Notes: generated from the sequence alone by a model not told the origin. A stretch of DNA of 64,000 nucleotides from Dasyornis broadbenti (GCA_013397935.1 VZRN01004254.1:2489846-2553845); one strand, 5' to 3'. Positions 11,601-24,633 are shown, numbered from the stretch's first letter. A program made the numbers and translations.

Positions 11601-14600
11601 CATAAGCATTATTTATGGTTGTAGCTTCTCTCATTCAATAAAATTTAGCCATTTAAATCTCATCCAGTTGATTCATCTTTTTAGATCAGATAAACTCACA
11701 GTGAACCTGGGTTTCTTCAGGGTGTGTTCCAGTGGGCTGTTTAAGAGCTGTGTTGTTACAATTTCTTTTTACATGTGACTTGAGGGTACCCATTTGCTTC
11801 ACAATTAAGAGCACAGCACCTACAAATGTTCAGCTAACCAGATTGTTAATTGTTATGTTTGCTTTACGCTTTCTTATATAAATAGAAAATGTTCCTCCTG
11901 AAACTAAATGGTTCAAAGGTTCAAACGTTATCTTCCTAACTTTTCTCAGGTTACTCACTTTTTACTTTTCCTTCTGCTTTGTGCCCAGGGATATTACTGA
12001 TAAAGTTTTGCATACCCCATGTTATCTCTTCTAGTCTCTGCTTCAACGAAAGCTTTTGCCATTGTGGAAATCAGTGCTGAATGTTTTCTCCAGTGGCAGC
12101 CAGCAAAAACTGAGTCAGTTTTAGAGCAAAATCATCAGTAAGAAATAAAGTAATCTTATGTTTGTATTAAACTGTAATAGAGTGAACAATGGTATAAAAT
12201 ACACTTTATTAGGATTATTTACAATACTTAAGATCAGTATTTGGTTTTATGAGTTCTTATGTACATGTCTGACATTCACCAGTGAGTTACTTTTGCTTTC
12301 ATCTCTCCTAATATTTCTATCCAGTTCATCTTAATCCTCAAATTCCCTGAAGATTGTCTTTAGATAAAATTAGAAGCATAACTGCTTAATAAATGGGAGC
12401 ATTCCTCTGTAAACATGCAATGCAATGTCAGCACTTCTGTCATCTGATTTCTGAGTGGAATTTAATATATGAGCTGTGAATAGCTTATGACCTGTTCCAT
12501 AATGTGGGATTCATCTAAATGTAGATGCAGCTGAGCCAGTCCCTCATTATAGACAGAACAGATGAATGAGAACTTTCAGGGTTTACTTCACTTCATGCCA
12601 AAGTAGACATATAGCTCCCACTGCAAGCTACCTTTGTGCATTCTTAGCCATGCAAAAATTAAAGAAATTGCTGATTTTTATCCATTGTATTTTGTGAACA
12701 AACTTACGCTGATTAGCTCAGATGCCTATGTCTATCACAACCAAACTCTCATGTTGGTTAGGACTGCCATAACCAGAGGCTACTTATTTACTCTGAAATG
12801 TGTCTGAACTTTTATTCAAGTTTCTCCTTGGCCATGCTGTTCTCAAGTGAAGGCTGTTGAAAAGTGGCCAGTAAATGGCCAGAATTCTGGACTTCCCTCT
12901 AGACTTTTGGGAAGTAGTCCAGACATCCTGCCAAGCTCATTTGTTCCCGTGGAATTGCATGAGGCTCAAGAGGTCTTTACAAATCCATTTCCTATGACAC
13001 AATCTATGACCCTGATGTCTCAATCAAGAGAAATGCTCATCTATTGACAACACAAAATAGAACATCCAGTTCAGGTGTTCTTTTATGGACCACCTGCTTG
13101 ACCTGGGTTTAGCCATGGAGCATAAATGATTCTCCTCTGACACTGTGTAGGGTTGTCAGTGAAGTCTATGAAGATAAAGCACCATCAACAGCTGCAATCA
13201 TTCATAAAAAGACATATTTACAAAGATAATTTTTTGATTAAACACTTGTTTTCTGTCTCACATTCACACACTGAAGCCCCTGTCATAAGTTCTCTTTAAA
13301 GTCTAACATGATGTGTGGGTTACCTTCTTCTTGGGCTGATAATGCTCAGCAGCTGATGTGTCCCTAAAAGTTTCATCAGCTTGGAAAGAATCTCTGGAAC
13401 TATGCAAAACTACTCAGCTAGTCTGTACATTTGGAGGTTGCTGTTAACCATCCCCAGCATACGAGCCAAATATAGCAGCATTCAATAATGTACTGTTCAC
13501 AAAGAAAATGGGAACACGAAGGATGATGCTGCATGGCAGCACACATGATGAGAAGACAAAGGTCACTTTGCAAGGCAAAGACTATGAGCAGTAAGGCAGG
13601 TGACAGCAGCTCTGATGACAGCATCCTCTCATTCAGGACTGACATCTCTGCCAAAGGTGGACTTGGCAGATGGCCACACATCACAGGAAGCAGTATTTTG
13701 CATGGGAACAGACTTCAGAATGCTGTTAAAACAGGCTTCAAGTCTCACTCCTGAAAATTAGGCTCACTTTACCAGTGCTCTTACCAAATTATATGCTACT
13801 AAAATGATGTTCAGGAATAACACAGTTTTGATACAAGTCTATTTTTACTTTCTTACTTCCAAATTAATACAACCATGACTTCTCCATCTCTCACCCAAAA
13901 TAATTATAGTAGTCTGTATAAGTGGAAAGAAATTGGAAATACATGGAATAACACAGGATTAACAATTATTAACATTCATCATTAAAATTTCATTTCAGTT
14001 ATATAATTAAACAATTAGCAAAACAATCTGAAGACTCTGAACTATGGAAAATCCTGAGAAAAAAATTACAAGTAATTCTAATAGATATCTTCTTAAAAAT
14101 TCAGTTAACCTATTGTATTAACTACAAACAGTGATCACAAGGCATGACTGGTTAAAAGACCCCAACTCTAAAGCACACTAAACAAATGTAAAGTTGTATC
14201 CGTGAGTTATTATGAGTTATCAGTAACTTCGTTAAACCTAGCACTTTTTAAAACCTTGCTGCATACTAACACACTTTTTAAAACTTAAAAACGTTTATTT
14301 GTAATAGTAGTTCTTTGACATAATTTTTCTGTGCATTCTAAGACTTACAGCTGGTAGTTTGTCCATTAATGCTTTGAATTTCTTATATTTATGACTGTAT
14401 AAATAGTTTTGACAATTAGTTTATTTTAATTACTTTAAAGCAAAATGAACATCTATGAAGGGTAAAAAATAAACATTTAATTACAGAAATTTGCTATTGA
14501 TTGCTATAAATTGTTTCTAGAATGTGCATGTTCTTTTACTACTCTTAATTATTTTAATTAAGATTTCTGCATGTCAATTAGAATTGGTTTTGGAATGGAA

Positions 14601-15400
14601 AATTCCACCCCCTCGGTGTCTCTCAAAGTAGGTGAGCACACATGTTCTTAACGGTTTTTTTGTATATCTAATATATGTAAATAAGGAAAAGAGCTTCCAA
14701 GAGTAATTGAAAAGGGGCATAATTCTATAAAGTCAAAATTATCATAAAACCAACCTAGACTCTTTTTTTTCTTTTACAGCATTAATTATCTCAGTCTGAA
14801 ACAGAAAAATTGGAACATTTATGACATATGTCAGTAAAATAATTAAAATACTAATGGAGGAATAGGATTTCTATAATCATGCATAGTATGACTAAGTAAA
14901 ACAAAAAAAGGAGAAATCTATCCTAGTTTAAACCTTAGACATGAGAAATAACACATCTTAACCTGAAAAAAATACCCTAGATTTTTTGCCATTGAATAGC
15001 TCATACATCAGCTAACAGTGTTCTCATTCTTACATTATTTTCCCCTACAGAGTTTTCTTCTGTAGACCCTGTAAATTTTTAGTATTTCTCAGGAAGCGTG
15101 TTGGAGATGGGATGCAGAATCCCATTGCTCTGAAACCTTCCCTTTCTGAGAGTTGCAGTAAGTTAGTGAAGCTCTGCACGACCTAAATTACTGTTGGAAA
15201 TTCACAAGCCCTGGGACTGAATATGGCCAGAAACTTTATTGCATGTCACTTGGGATCATATAATTTTTTCCTTCTACATTTCTTCTGCCTAACACTCAGG
15301 TAGGCCTTAATTTACGGCCTATCAGTGTGTCTGAAAGAGCTATTTGGCCCTCCGTAAGGGAGAGGATATTCCAGGTTTAATGGAGTACATAAAATTCTGC
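8699..15400. other. Unique AT-rich non-coding DNA
   Basis: No recognisable gene or interspersed repeat. Open frames up to 134 codons occur (minus strand, 10296-10700), but their composition is rich in Cys, Leu and Phe, as expected of random translation of AT-rich DNA, and I see no family signature. The stretch at about 14400-14600 is dense in TAATTA-type motifs and may be a conserved regulatory element. The rest shows nothing I can assign. Confidence 0.7.
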
Positions 15401-15420
15401 TTTCTGCCCTCTTGAGTCTC

Positions 15421-15660
15421 CTGTGGAAGCTGCGGCTCGGCTCGGTGGACCGTAACTTCTCAGAGTGTACTTACTGCATTGAAGTTGGGGAAGAGGTTCA
15501 CTGCGGCAGCAGTGTCCAGAGGAAACGGGAGGAACGGCTTAATATCCAGCGATGGCTGCAAGGGCGGTGCAGGAGGACGCACTAGGGCTGGAAGAGCAGG
15601 GCTCTGGCATGTACCACCTGCATGTGCAAAGAGACAGAAGGCTTTCAGCAAGTGCTGTGA
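15421..15660. other. Small CpG-enriched patch
   Basis: Ten CpG dinucleotides can be counted in the 180 bases from 15421 to 15600, against roughly seven per kilobase in the first kilobase of this window. The sequence includes GCGGCTCGGCTCGG and GGGCGGTGC, resembling GC-box material. Open frames of about 60 codons cross it on both strands but match nothing I know. It could be a small promoter, an enhancer or a non-coding first exon. I see no TATA box or splice pattern that settles it. Confidence 0.45.
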
Positions 15661-15787
15661 TTAGAAGGGGGGAAAGAAGCAAGCACACACACGCATAAAA
15701 AAAGCAACAATCAAAAGACAATACTGGATCAAACAAATGCCATTTTTCCTTGTCCAAAAACTACTGCGTTACTGAAAAAAGCACAGC

Positions 15788-15805
15788 TGACTCAGTGACT
15801 GAGTC
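15788..15805. promoter_or_regulatory. AP-1 site within an inverted repeat
   Basis: The sequence GACTCAG-TGA-CTGAGTC at 15789-15805 is a perfect 7-bp inverted repeat with a 3-base spacer. Its left side, read from 15788, is TGACTCA, the AP-1/TRE consensus; the right side has TGAGTCG, one base off. Maf and NF-E2 family proteins bind related extended sites. A short motif like this occurs by chance, so the call rests partly on its position beside the CpG-enriched patch. Confidence 0.3.
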
Positions 15806-18800
15806 GGTTACAATCCTTTGCCAGCAATTATTTCAGGTTTCAGTCTATCATGATTAGAATTAGCCTATAAACCATTTATTTCCATAGATAATCTGGAACA
15901 ATAGTTCAGCACTTGTCTAACTTCCTTTAAGAGCTTCAGCTAGTCTCATTCTCCTGTAATTTCATGGCTTCATCCCTACCTTGTTCCTCAACCCTACAAA
16001 GGCAGATTACTCAAAAAGGAAAAGAACAACTTGCTGTTTGGCTCAGCAAAAGTCACGTCATTTGCAGACTTCTGACTTTTTAATTAAATGTTCACTCATG
16101 GAGCCAACAACTTCAGTTTCAACCAAAACCTCACAAACACAACATACCTTGCCGCCTCAACAGTTGATCAATATAAATCTAAAAATAACAGTTTCACAAG
16201 CCACTGAATTTCTGTTTATGAGAAGGTACCGATGAACACTTTCTGCTCTTTGCAAGGGGTGGAGCTGATTCAGACTCTGTGTAGCAGAAAGCTCCTCCCA
16301 GCTAACCACCAGCTCTGTGGGAATGTAATGCAAATGAAGAAATCCTCTAGCATACCAATAAGGCGCTACCTGTTTGCAGTGGACCTTATTTTGCTAATTT
16401 GTTTGCCCCTGGCCACAGCCAGCTACAAGCTGGAAGGATCCAAGTTCATTCACTGCTTTCAGTGTCTCCTATATTTTGGTTGCACTCCAAAACATAAATT
16501 CCCTGTTAATTAAAGACTATTTGGATCCTAGGAAACTGTTAAAATATGCCAGTGTTCTTCTAATCTGAGAGGCAGGCAACAGACTGTAAAAACCTGCTGG
16601 GAAGAGTCCAAGAAACATTGGGGAAAAAAAAAAAAAAGTAAGGGGAGTTTTACCCTACTCACTGAGCAGAGACACAGGCAGACAGATCAACAGAGGGAGA
16701 GATCCGAAATCTGTTTTTTCCCTCCCATACATACAGACATTTCATTAGACAAGCTACATACATCCTTTAAGAGGCCAAATAGAAAGTAGTCAGAATGATA
16801 TATGGAATCTCTCCATATTTGGCCAGCAAATTTACTAACAAGGTTTGTCATGTCATACATCTAATTGAGGGCTAACAACACAGGACTTAATTAACCAGTT
16901 GAAGAAGATCATCCAAAGTTGTTTTTCTAGGTATAAAATCAGCTGGAGCCAAATCTTGAAAGACTGTATTTTTTGCCAACTTTCAACTCCTCTGTGAAGA
17001 GTTTCACTAAGAACCACTGGTAAATTAAAGGTATTGGATTAGGGGTCACTGCAATCTCATGATAGGTTTTCCCTAGAATAGCTGTCATTTTTGGAGTAAT
17101 TTCTACATTCTACCTCAGTGTAAATGTAAAAGAAATCAGTCTTTGAAGGCAGCAGCAGAGGATATAGGCAACAGAAAAGCAGAGGGTAAGCAGCTCTGCT
17201 TTCCATAGCTCACCAGCATACAATTATCAAGTATTTGATTGCTATTGTTGTAGCAGTTGCTGCATTCCCATGACATTATTTACAAAAACATCGTAAAAAT
17301 AAATTTAATAGATCAGAGTGATAATAAGGTAATGCTGAACATGCCAATTTTCCTACCTCTGAATAGGAAAGACCCATAAAGGTACTTTTTTATATGCTGG
17401 AAATATTTATCTTTACTTATGTAAAACATCTACAGATCATGAAAGGAAGAAGTCACTCTTACTAAAAAAAAAACCAAATTTCACCTGAGATTATACAGAA
17501 TCACACAGAAATTTCAAGGGGAGCATTTGCCTGGCAATAGCAAAGAATTTGAAGCTGATTAAACCTTCTGTAATTCACAAATGCAAATGTAAACTGCAGA
17601 GAAATGTCACCTGTGCTTGGGGACACAGCTCATGGGGTGTATTATCTCGGTGCTATGGTGAAGAGCTTCCCAGGTTCGGATTACCTAGAGCAATAGCACT
17701 GGTATCCCATACTCATCCAAGATACCACACCACGAAGGATGAAATATTTCTATTCTGTGATCCTTCCCTGTGGCATGACTCGGCACTCACGCACCTGCTG
17801 CTGCCAGCCAGTGCGATGCAAAGCCATCTGGGGATGAGAACAAGCTTTAAATGGAAAAATCCAGCCAGCTCTGCAGGACCTTGGCTGGGACTCAGAGCCT
17901 CTGGAACAGAGTTTAAAATCTACCACAGTCCTGGCTACAGTGGCACAGAAAATTAATATGTTCAGGAGCACAGCTGCTGTTTTTTCAATAGTGTCAGACA
18001 TGTCCGTAAATGATGGAGCATGTGAGAAGCATCATGAAATTTGAGCCTTTGCTTAAAAAAAATTCTCTAATGTTTATGGCTGCAAAAATTAGCTTCTCTT
18101 TCCATTTAACATGCACAGAGTTGTAGTCTAGAATCTGCAACAGAAAAACTGAAGCAATGGCAACCATTTTTGTGACTCAGCTTAGCTTGGACAACCTTTG
18201 AGAATACCATGGTTTCACACCTAATCCATTAGCAGAGGGGTGGAGGGGTAGAAGGCAACTGGTAAGAGTTCTTGAAGAGCATGCACAGATAAATTCCAAG
18301 TGTTATTGAATGTTGGATCACAATGAAGAATCACAAAGATTGCTTATGACAGTTTTGGTGTTCCACAGGATAAGCTTCTCCACAAAGACCCTCATAGCTT
18401 TCCCTGTGCCGATGCAGCACTGCTGATCAACGCACAGTGAAGGTGAAGGTTCAATAATAGCCTATTTACAAATTTTCTACCAGCAAGGTTTGGATAATAC
18501 TGGCCAATAAAACTAGGATAAAATCCCACAACGCTGATAGGTTTTGTCCACAGCCTGTGCTTGATGCTCTGTAATATTATTATTACCCGAAGTTCACTTA
18601 GGTAACCTTGTCTTTATGAGTAGCATGCTACAATTACTTAAAATGGCATGATAATAATGCATTTTCTATTTCCAGTCTTACAAGTTAGTGTTGTTAGAGT
18701 GTAATGTCTTTCTAAAGAGGAAGAGAATCAGATTCTAAATTGGAGATGAATGTTCAGACATTTGAAAAATGTCATGTCAATATTTTTACCTTAATTTTCT

Positions 18801-19532
18801 TTGTAGATAGACCAAGAATAATACAACTTAGAAGCTTAATTAGCTCAGTATTTTGACCAAGTTTGAAGTAATAATTTGTTTCTTCAATTTTCAGACAATT
18901 TAAATCACAGGCAAGATAATCTCTTGGACAGAGGCAGTGGCAATACACCCGAAGTAAGTGTGAGCATACAAGTGTGGAGAAAAGCTTGCCACAAACCTTT
19001 GCCCCTTCCTATATCACATAGAGACTGTTTTTGAGAACTCCCCCAATGTCAATCAAACATTTTTGCACAGGGATGCAGTTCTGTGTCTCCAGTTGGGACT
19101 AAACATTTTGCCCTACCACTGGGTAATGTGGGTTGCAATATAATGCCATGTTCTGGGCACAGACAGCCCAGGTGCTGCAAAGCCAGATGTGCAACATGAG
19201 GCTCATACTCTTGGTGACAGCAGCCCAGTCAAGTGGGTTCTCCTTCTGAAACCACTGCTGATACAAACTTCATCACCACAAGACCTTTCTTGCCTGAACC
19301 AAGGGAATATGACAGAAACAGATAGAGATGATTCCTGCCAGTTCTGTCTAAAACTGTCCATTTCATAAGGAATTGGCACATTTTATTTGTTTTGCCTATG
19401 AATGGGAACAAATACTGGTGTCAGTCCTTTCCCCCTCTTCCCCTCCACCCCATTTTGTCTTCAGAGACCATGTTTCACTATGGAACTGAAAACAGATTTT
19501 AAAATTAGAATAAATCTAAAAAAAAAAAAAAA

Positions 19533-19539
19533 NNNNNNN
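19533..19539. other. Assembly gap (7 N)
   Basis: Seven unknown bases lie between two copies of the same sequence. TAAATCT followed by an A run is found both immediately left and immediately right of the gap. This is the pattern left when two contig ends overlap at a homopolymer but were not merged, so the true sequence may hold only one copy. Confidence 0.9.
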
Positions 19540-21093
19540 TAAATCTAAAAAAAAAAAAAAAAAGAAAAGAAAAAAAAACCTTATGTCTTTAAAATTGCTA
19601 AAGTTTTAATCTTAATTTTATTTTTGGGTGACAATTTTTTACAAAAAGTTATAAAAAACTTTCAATGAAATAGCATTTACTGAAAAGAAAGCTTCTCATG
19701 CAAATTTTTGTGCCCAGTTCACCTGAATTTTTCCTTGGATCAGGGTTAGGTAAAGAGTGTAAACAGCTGTAAGTACTGACCCTAAAATCTGGATTAAGAG
19801 AATTGCAAAGGCTGAATATGTACAAAGGAAACCGAAGAAAATAGCCCTAGAGTAAACAGACATCATAGAGCAGGGTGGTTTTTACATACTGAATAATAAA
19901 TAACAAGTTTCCTTAATGTTTCTCAAGGAGGCCAATATCCTCCTTCTTCAGGTTCCCCAACAAACAGCTCAACACTCTGGCAACCATCTATTGCTGTATG
20001 TTGTGACTTGGCTATAGAGAAAGACATATTACATCTTTGTCTGCGTAGTCTTTCCTCCTGCACACCCTCATTCCTAATCCTTTAAACTTAACTGCAGATT
20101 TAGTTTCCGGAAAAAGAATCACAAGATGTATAATCAAATAGTCTCTCCTAAGGAAGAATCCAGCTCAGATTTTGCAGACACAAAAAGTATAGATAATTTT
20201 TTGCAATGCATTTGAAACTTGGAGGTATGTAAACTGGGCAGAAACTCTAAACTAATACCCCATTAATCTAAATCTTTTGCAGTTCTTCCATCACTATTAC
20301 CACCATAAACACTGAGTGAAAAAGCAAATCCCTGCAGAATTCCATTTTCATTCCTTCATTACTATGCAGTTTTTTCCTTCTAGCCATATGCACAGCCATT
20401 TTGAATATAGCAAAGATATAAACTAATGTACCATTTCCCTTCCTTCCTGGAGTTGGTTTTCAGGATCATAATGTAGTTTCTCTGAGATAGAGATGTTTTA
20501 TACCCCATCTCACACCTCTGCTAATATTTCCATGATAACTTACTTGAGGTCAAAAAAATACATACATTCTGCCGTGGCAAAACTCAGAGAACCTTTCAAG
20601 AAGATGGGGAAGTACCACACACTTCCAACTGAAAAGTTGACTTCTAGGTAGCTTTAAAAGGTAACTTCAAAAGGTATCATTCATAATTTTTATATAGGAT
20701 CCTAATATCTAACAGTTCACATGCAGTAAGCATTACAATATATCCCAGAGATCCTGAGCCAAAACAAGAATTTTCAAGAACACTGACTCAGGCTATTTTT
20801 AAGTATAAAAGGGAAAGGATATTAGGGAGTTCATGGTCTAGCTTATAAATGTTAATAAGCTTACATATAGATAACTCACTATCAGCTAGAACTTTTAATT
20901 TTTTTGAATTAAGTTCACCAGTGGGCCAAAGAAAAGGTATATTTGGAGGGATTTCTTCAAAAAGACAATAAAGACACAAGCATTTACGAATAGCAGGCTA
21001 TCTATGATGAATAATGCTCTTTCATGATCTAAAACATCAGATATCACATTTATGTTTTCAGGGAATCTGATAAAATAGGAAATTTTAAGACAT

Positions 21094-21171
21094 CCAAAAC
21101 AAAACAAAAAACAACAAAGAAAAAACAACTAAAAAAAAAAAAACAACCTACCAAACAAACAAACAAAAAAC
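21094..21171. repeat. A/C-rich simple tract
   Basis: A low-complexity stretch made almost wholly of A and C, in units such as AAAC and CAAA, with a 12-A run in the middle. The complementary strand is T/G-rich and throws up a misleading open frame rich in Phe, Val and Cys. Not a gene. Confidence 0.85.
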
Positions 21172-22395
21172 TTCTCTTGGCTATAACAGAGAAAATACGA
21201 CATGAATTGTAGATGTGGCTTTTAGGAATTAGTTTAATGTAATTTGTCATGGCCCATAGCCACTAGGGTATTCCCTTTTATCACTGTATGGTAGTCTTCA
21301 TTTTTACAACAGATACTTTTCTCAAAAACTGCTGAATTGTCCCTTTAAAGGATAATTCAGTTCCATAATAAGTAGTATCAGTGATCGAACCTGGTATGGA
21401 AAAATGAGCCTCACTTAATCACCAAACTACTTATTTGTAGTTATTGTACTAAAGTGACTAAAATATGAACTTAGAATACAGAAAGTTAGCTAAAATGCAA
21501 CCTGTATATTTTATGTGCATAAACAGACAAACTTTTGATTTGGAATATTTAATTTTAATAGGTTACATATTTTTACATATGAACTAAAAGGATAGGTGTA
21601 AACAAATGACATGATTCCTCTAGAGAATTTATTGCTCAGAAAATTGACTTTCTGACCATTTAAAGCGTTAGAACTCAGCTTCTTGACAGGGTTTTTTATT
21701 GTTTTGAGTGGTTTATTTATTTTTTAAAATTTATTTCTTTTGGAAGGGGAAATGAGAATCTTAAAATGCTTTTGATTTTTGTATTGTCATCAGACTTTTT
21801 ATGGAGAGTGTTTTCATTATTTAATAATCTCAAAATTTTTTTAAAAATACGATATGCACATTTAAACACAATATTTTTACATATAATCACTCTTGCATAT
21901 AATTACTCTTCGGTCCAGAAAAGAGAAAAAAACCCCACAACTGTATTAAGTATTTGAAGCCCACTAGAAAAGAAGAGCCTTCAAAATGGGACTCCAGCGA
22001 CACCAGACTTGATCCCACTGGCTCTCCTGAGACAGCTTGAGGATCAAGTACACTGTGTGGCCATACAAGCTTTCCTTTCACAGGTTTTGCTGTTAGCAAT
22101 GCTAACAGGGGATAGTCACTTTGAAGAGGATGAATAAAACACTGTCTCAGCTGTGGAGATCTATGAATAATTGATTTTTCAGTTCACTGGCCAAAGCAGA
22201 AAATAGTGACAATAAGAGGGGATGAAAAGCCCCACCATCGTATCAGTTGAAACTTTTCTTTCACCCAAAATGACATCCTATAGTTCCCACTTAGATACAT
22301 AATCATTTTTATTATTTAAATATTAGCAAATTTCAAGCATCAAGATCCAAACAATTCAAAATTACTAATAACAAAAATATTTTCTTCCCTTCCTC

Positions 22396-22412
22396 TTTTT
22401 TTTTTTTTTTCC
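22396..22412. repeat. T17 homopolymer
   Basis: Seventeen T residues within a pyrimidine-rich stretch, followed by CCAGATTG. It has the superficial look of a polypyrimidine tract and acceptor, but no open frame downstream supports an exon. Confidence 0.8.
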
Positions 22413-23787
22413 AGATTGGCACCAATCAGTACCCACTGTTTGTTTATAGACAGCATTTTTCAGCACATACACTATTCACCTGGAAAGTTTGAACCAGCTC
22501 TGGGCATTTGCTGCTATTCAAAGTATTATTTTTTCTAGAGAAAATATTTATTCTCTGGTTCCTGCAAAGTGAGCTGGTTTAGAAAAATAATTCTTTTTAT
22601 TATTATTATTAGTTTTAGAAGCCTGCAGCTATGCATCACATAATGTTTTTTAAAGTCTTTTCTTTCACACATACTAACATTTTGAAACACATAAGATCAC
22701 ATATCCCAATAATTTTAATTGAAAAATGTACTCCTCCAGGTGTACAGAGGAGTAAATTTCTCTTTTCATTATGTAGAAACATCTGTAAAACTACTATTAT
22801 GATACTGGACTGGGAAAATGCAGACACAAATTTGCATGAGTACTCTGATATCCATTATCTCCTGTCATTATTTCCTTTACTTTGCTAAAGAAGCTCAGCT
22901 TTCTGCTTCCATTTTGCTACCTTCTTCCCTCCTGTTCCTTTACCATCATTCATCTGCATAACCTTACAGACAATGAAGTGCATCTGAAGTATCTGACTGA
23001 ATAGGACTGAAGTGCCTAGCATTGTGCAGATCTTACCCACCTCAGGCCACAAGGCTAATCAATGTCAGAGCCCCATTAACCCCACAAAGTACCACCTCTT
23101 TTGCCACATATTTAGAATATGCTATGGACCACAAGAAACACTCTACTGAATAAAATATTGGCGTGTTTTGTTTTGGTTTCTTTTATATAACAGCTACTAA
23201 AAAACCATGATCTGAACTTCAGTACTTAACACTGTCAAGCAAGGAATTCATCTAACTCACTATAGGCCACATCTTACATGGATTTTAAATTGCACAAGGG
23301 CAGCGACTAAGCTTTTTATTTTAGCAACACGACCTACCTAATTGAGCTCTTCATAATCCTTTGGGCCTTTATTGCAGTTGGTCAAACAAATTTTGTTGTT
23401 TTTTTTTTTTCCAATTGGAAACTGTTGGATCACTGTTAATTAAATGATCCAAAATGAATGTTCCACTTTCTGTAAAGTTCTGGCTGTTTCTAGTATAATG
23501 AAACAACTAGAAATTGTCCAGTTTGGTCACCATGCTTATTACCAGCTGCCCACACCAAGTACCCACCTGGCCAACTACTAGAGAATCAGAAAGCCCAAGA
23601 CTGGAAGTCATGGTTTCAGAGAAGACAAACTAGAATGCCCATGAACCTCAGCTCTCTTCCCTCTTCAGAATGGAGGAGCTTTTAATTTCTGTTTGCCTTA
23701 CAAAACAAATCAAGTATTAAATACTCAGCAGCCTTACTTTTTTCTCCATGCAATTCCAGCATTAATTCTCTGGACACTTCTACCTGG

Positions 23788-23933
23788 TAAGAGATTATCC
23801 CAATTTTTCAGCTAGGAACCCAGGATAGATAGCAGAAGTCTTCTGAAAGCTCACACAGGAATCTGTTGCAGGGCAAGGACCTGAGCTCTAGGTCTCAAAT
23901 TTAGTGCTCTGAGCACTGCAATATCCTTTCCTG
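23788..23933 (-). mobile_element. MIR-like tRNA-derived SINE, degraded
   Basis: Read on the plus strand this follows the reversed order of an amniote MIR element: GATTATCCCAATTTTTCAG, then GCTAGGAACCCAGG, then GCTCACACAGGAATCTGTTG, CAGGGCAAGGACCTGAGCTC, TAGTGCTCTGAGCACTGCAA and TCCTTTCCTG. The last portion corresponds to the tRNA-derived head with its internal promoter boxes, and the middle to the conserved core. It is an old copy with many substitutions and a few gaps, so it is a fossil with no promoter function expected. The family name is from memory of MIR and MIR-like avian and reptilian copies and has not been checked by alignment. Confidence 0.7.
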
Positions 23934-24269
23934 GTTGTAGGCTAATAGTAAACTGAATGCGCTTTCACTTACATTTGAATGATCTCACAGACAATGTCAA
24001 AACCTGTTTTCCTTTCACTGCCATAAATGCTTGAGGGAAGACGAGTTCACCAATGAGTCTACATCTACACTAATGATTCTATTTTCTTTTGGCAAACTAT
24101 GCATTCCCAGCTCTATTTTACAGTTACTTCCCGTACTGCTCATGTTTTATATTACTTTCTACTTTCTTTGGTGAGAAAATGAATCCAAGGAAGTGAAAAG
24201 CCTGCCTTGCACAGAGTGAACTAGAAATGTGTAAGAGACATTCCTACCACCATGCAGTAATGCCAGGTC

Positions 24270-24633
24270 AGAAAAGAAGAGATGGCTGAGAAGGGACCTC
24301 ATCAATGTAAACAAGTGTTGGAAGGGAGGGTGTCAAGATGATGAAGCTGGGTTCTGCTCAGTGGTGCCAATCAATAGGACAAGAGACAATGGGCAGAAAC
24401 TAATGCACAGGAAGTTCCACCTGAGCATGAGGAAGAACTTTACTGTGTGGGTGACCGAGCACTAGAACAGATTTTCCACAGTGGTTGTGGAGTCTCCCTC
24501 ACTGGAGATACTCAAGAACCATCTGGATGCAATCCTGTGCCATGTGCTGTAGGAAGACCCTGCTTGAGCAGGGAGATTGGATGAGATGACCCACTGTGGT
24601 TCCTTCTAACCTGACCTATTCTGTGATTCTGTA
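24270..24633 (+). mobile_element. CR1 LINE, 5'-truncated
   Basis: A plus-strand CR1 fragment keeping only the last few dozen codons of the polymerase frame and the 3' untranslated region. Diagnostic words are GAGATGGCTGAGAAGGGACC, TTCTGCTCAGTGGTGCC, GACAAGAGACAATGGGCA, CACAGGAAGTTCCACCTGAG, TTGTGGAGTCTCCCTCACTG and CCCTGCTTGAGCAGGG. It ends in ATTCTGTGATTCTGT, two units of the CR1 tail. It belongs to a different CR1 subfamily from the element at 7100-8073, because the 3' untranslated wording differs. No target duplication is evident, as is common for CR1. Confidence 0.92.

Larger units (their letters stand above)
15811..23787. other. Unique AT-rich non-coding DNA
   Basis: Nothing in this stretch can be assigned to a gene. 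It holds a 135-codon open frame at 17549-17956 with no recognisable domain, an A14 run at 16624-16637, a 7-N assembly gap at 19533-19539, an A/C-rich simple tract at 21094-21171, and T runs at 22396-22412 and 23399-23410. Confidence 0.7.

Noticed and set aside
18620..18631. 12-bp palindrome GTAGCATGCTAC
   Set aside because: About sixteen perfect 12-bp palindromes are expected by chance in 64 kb.
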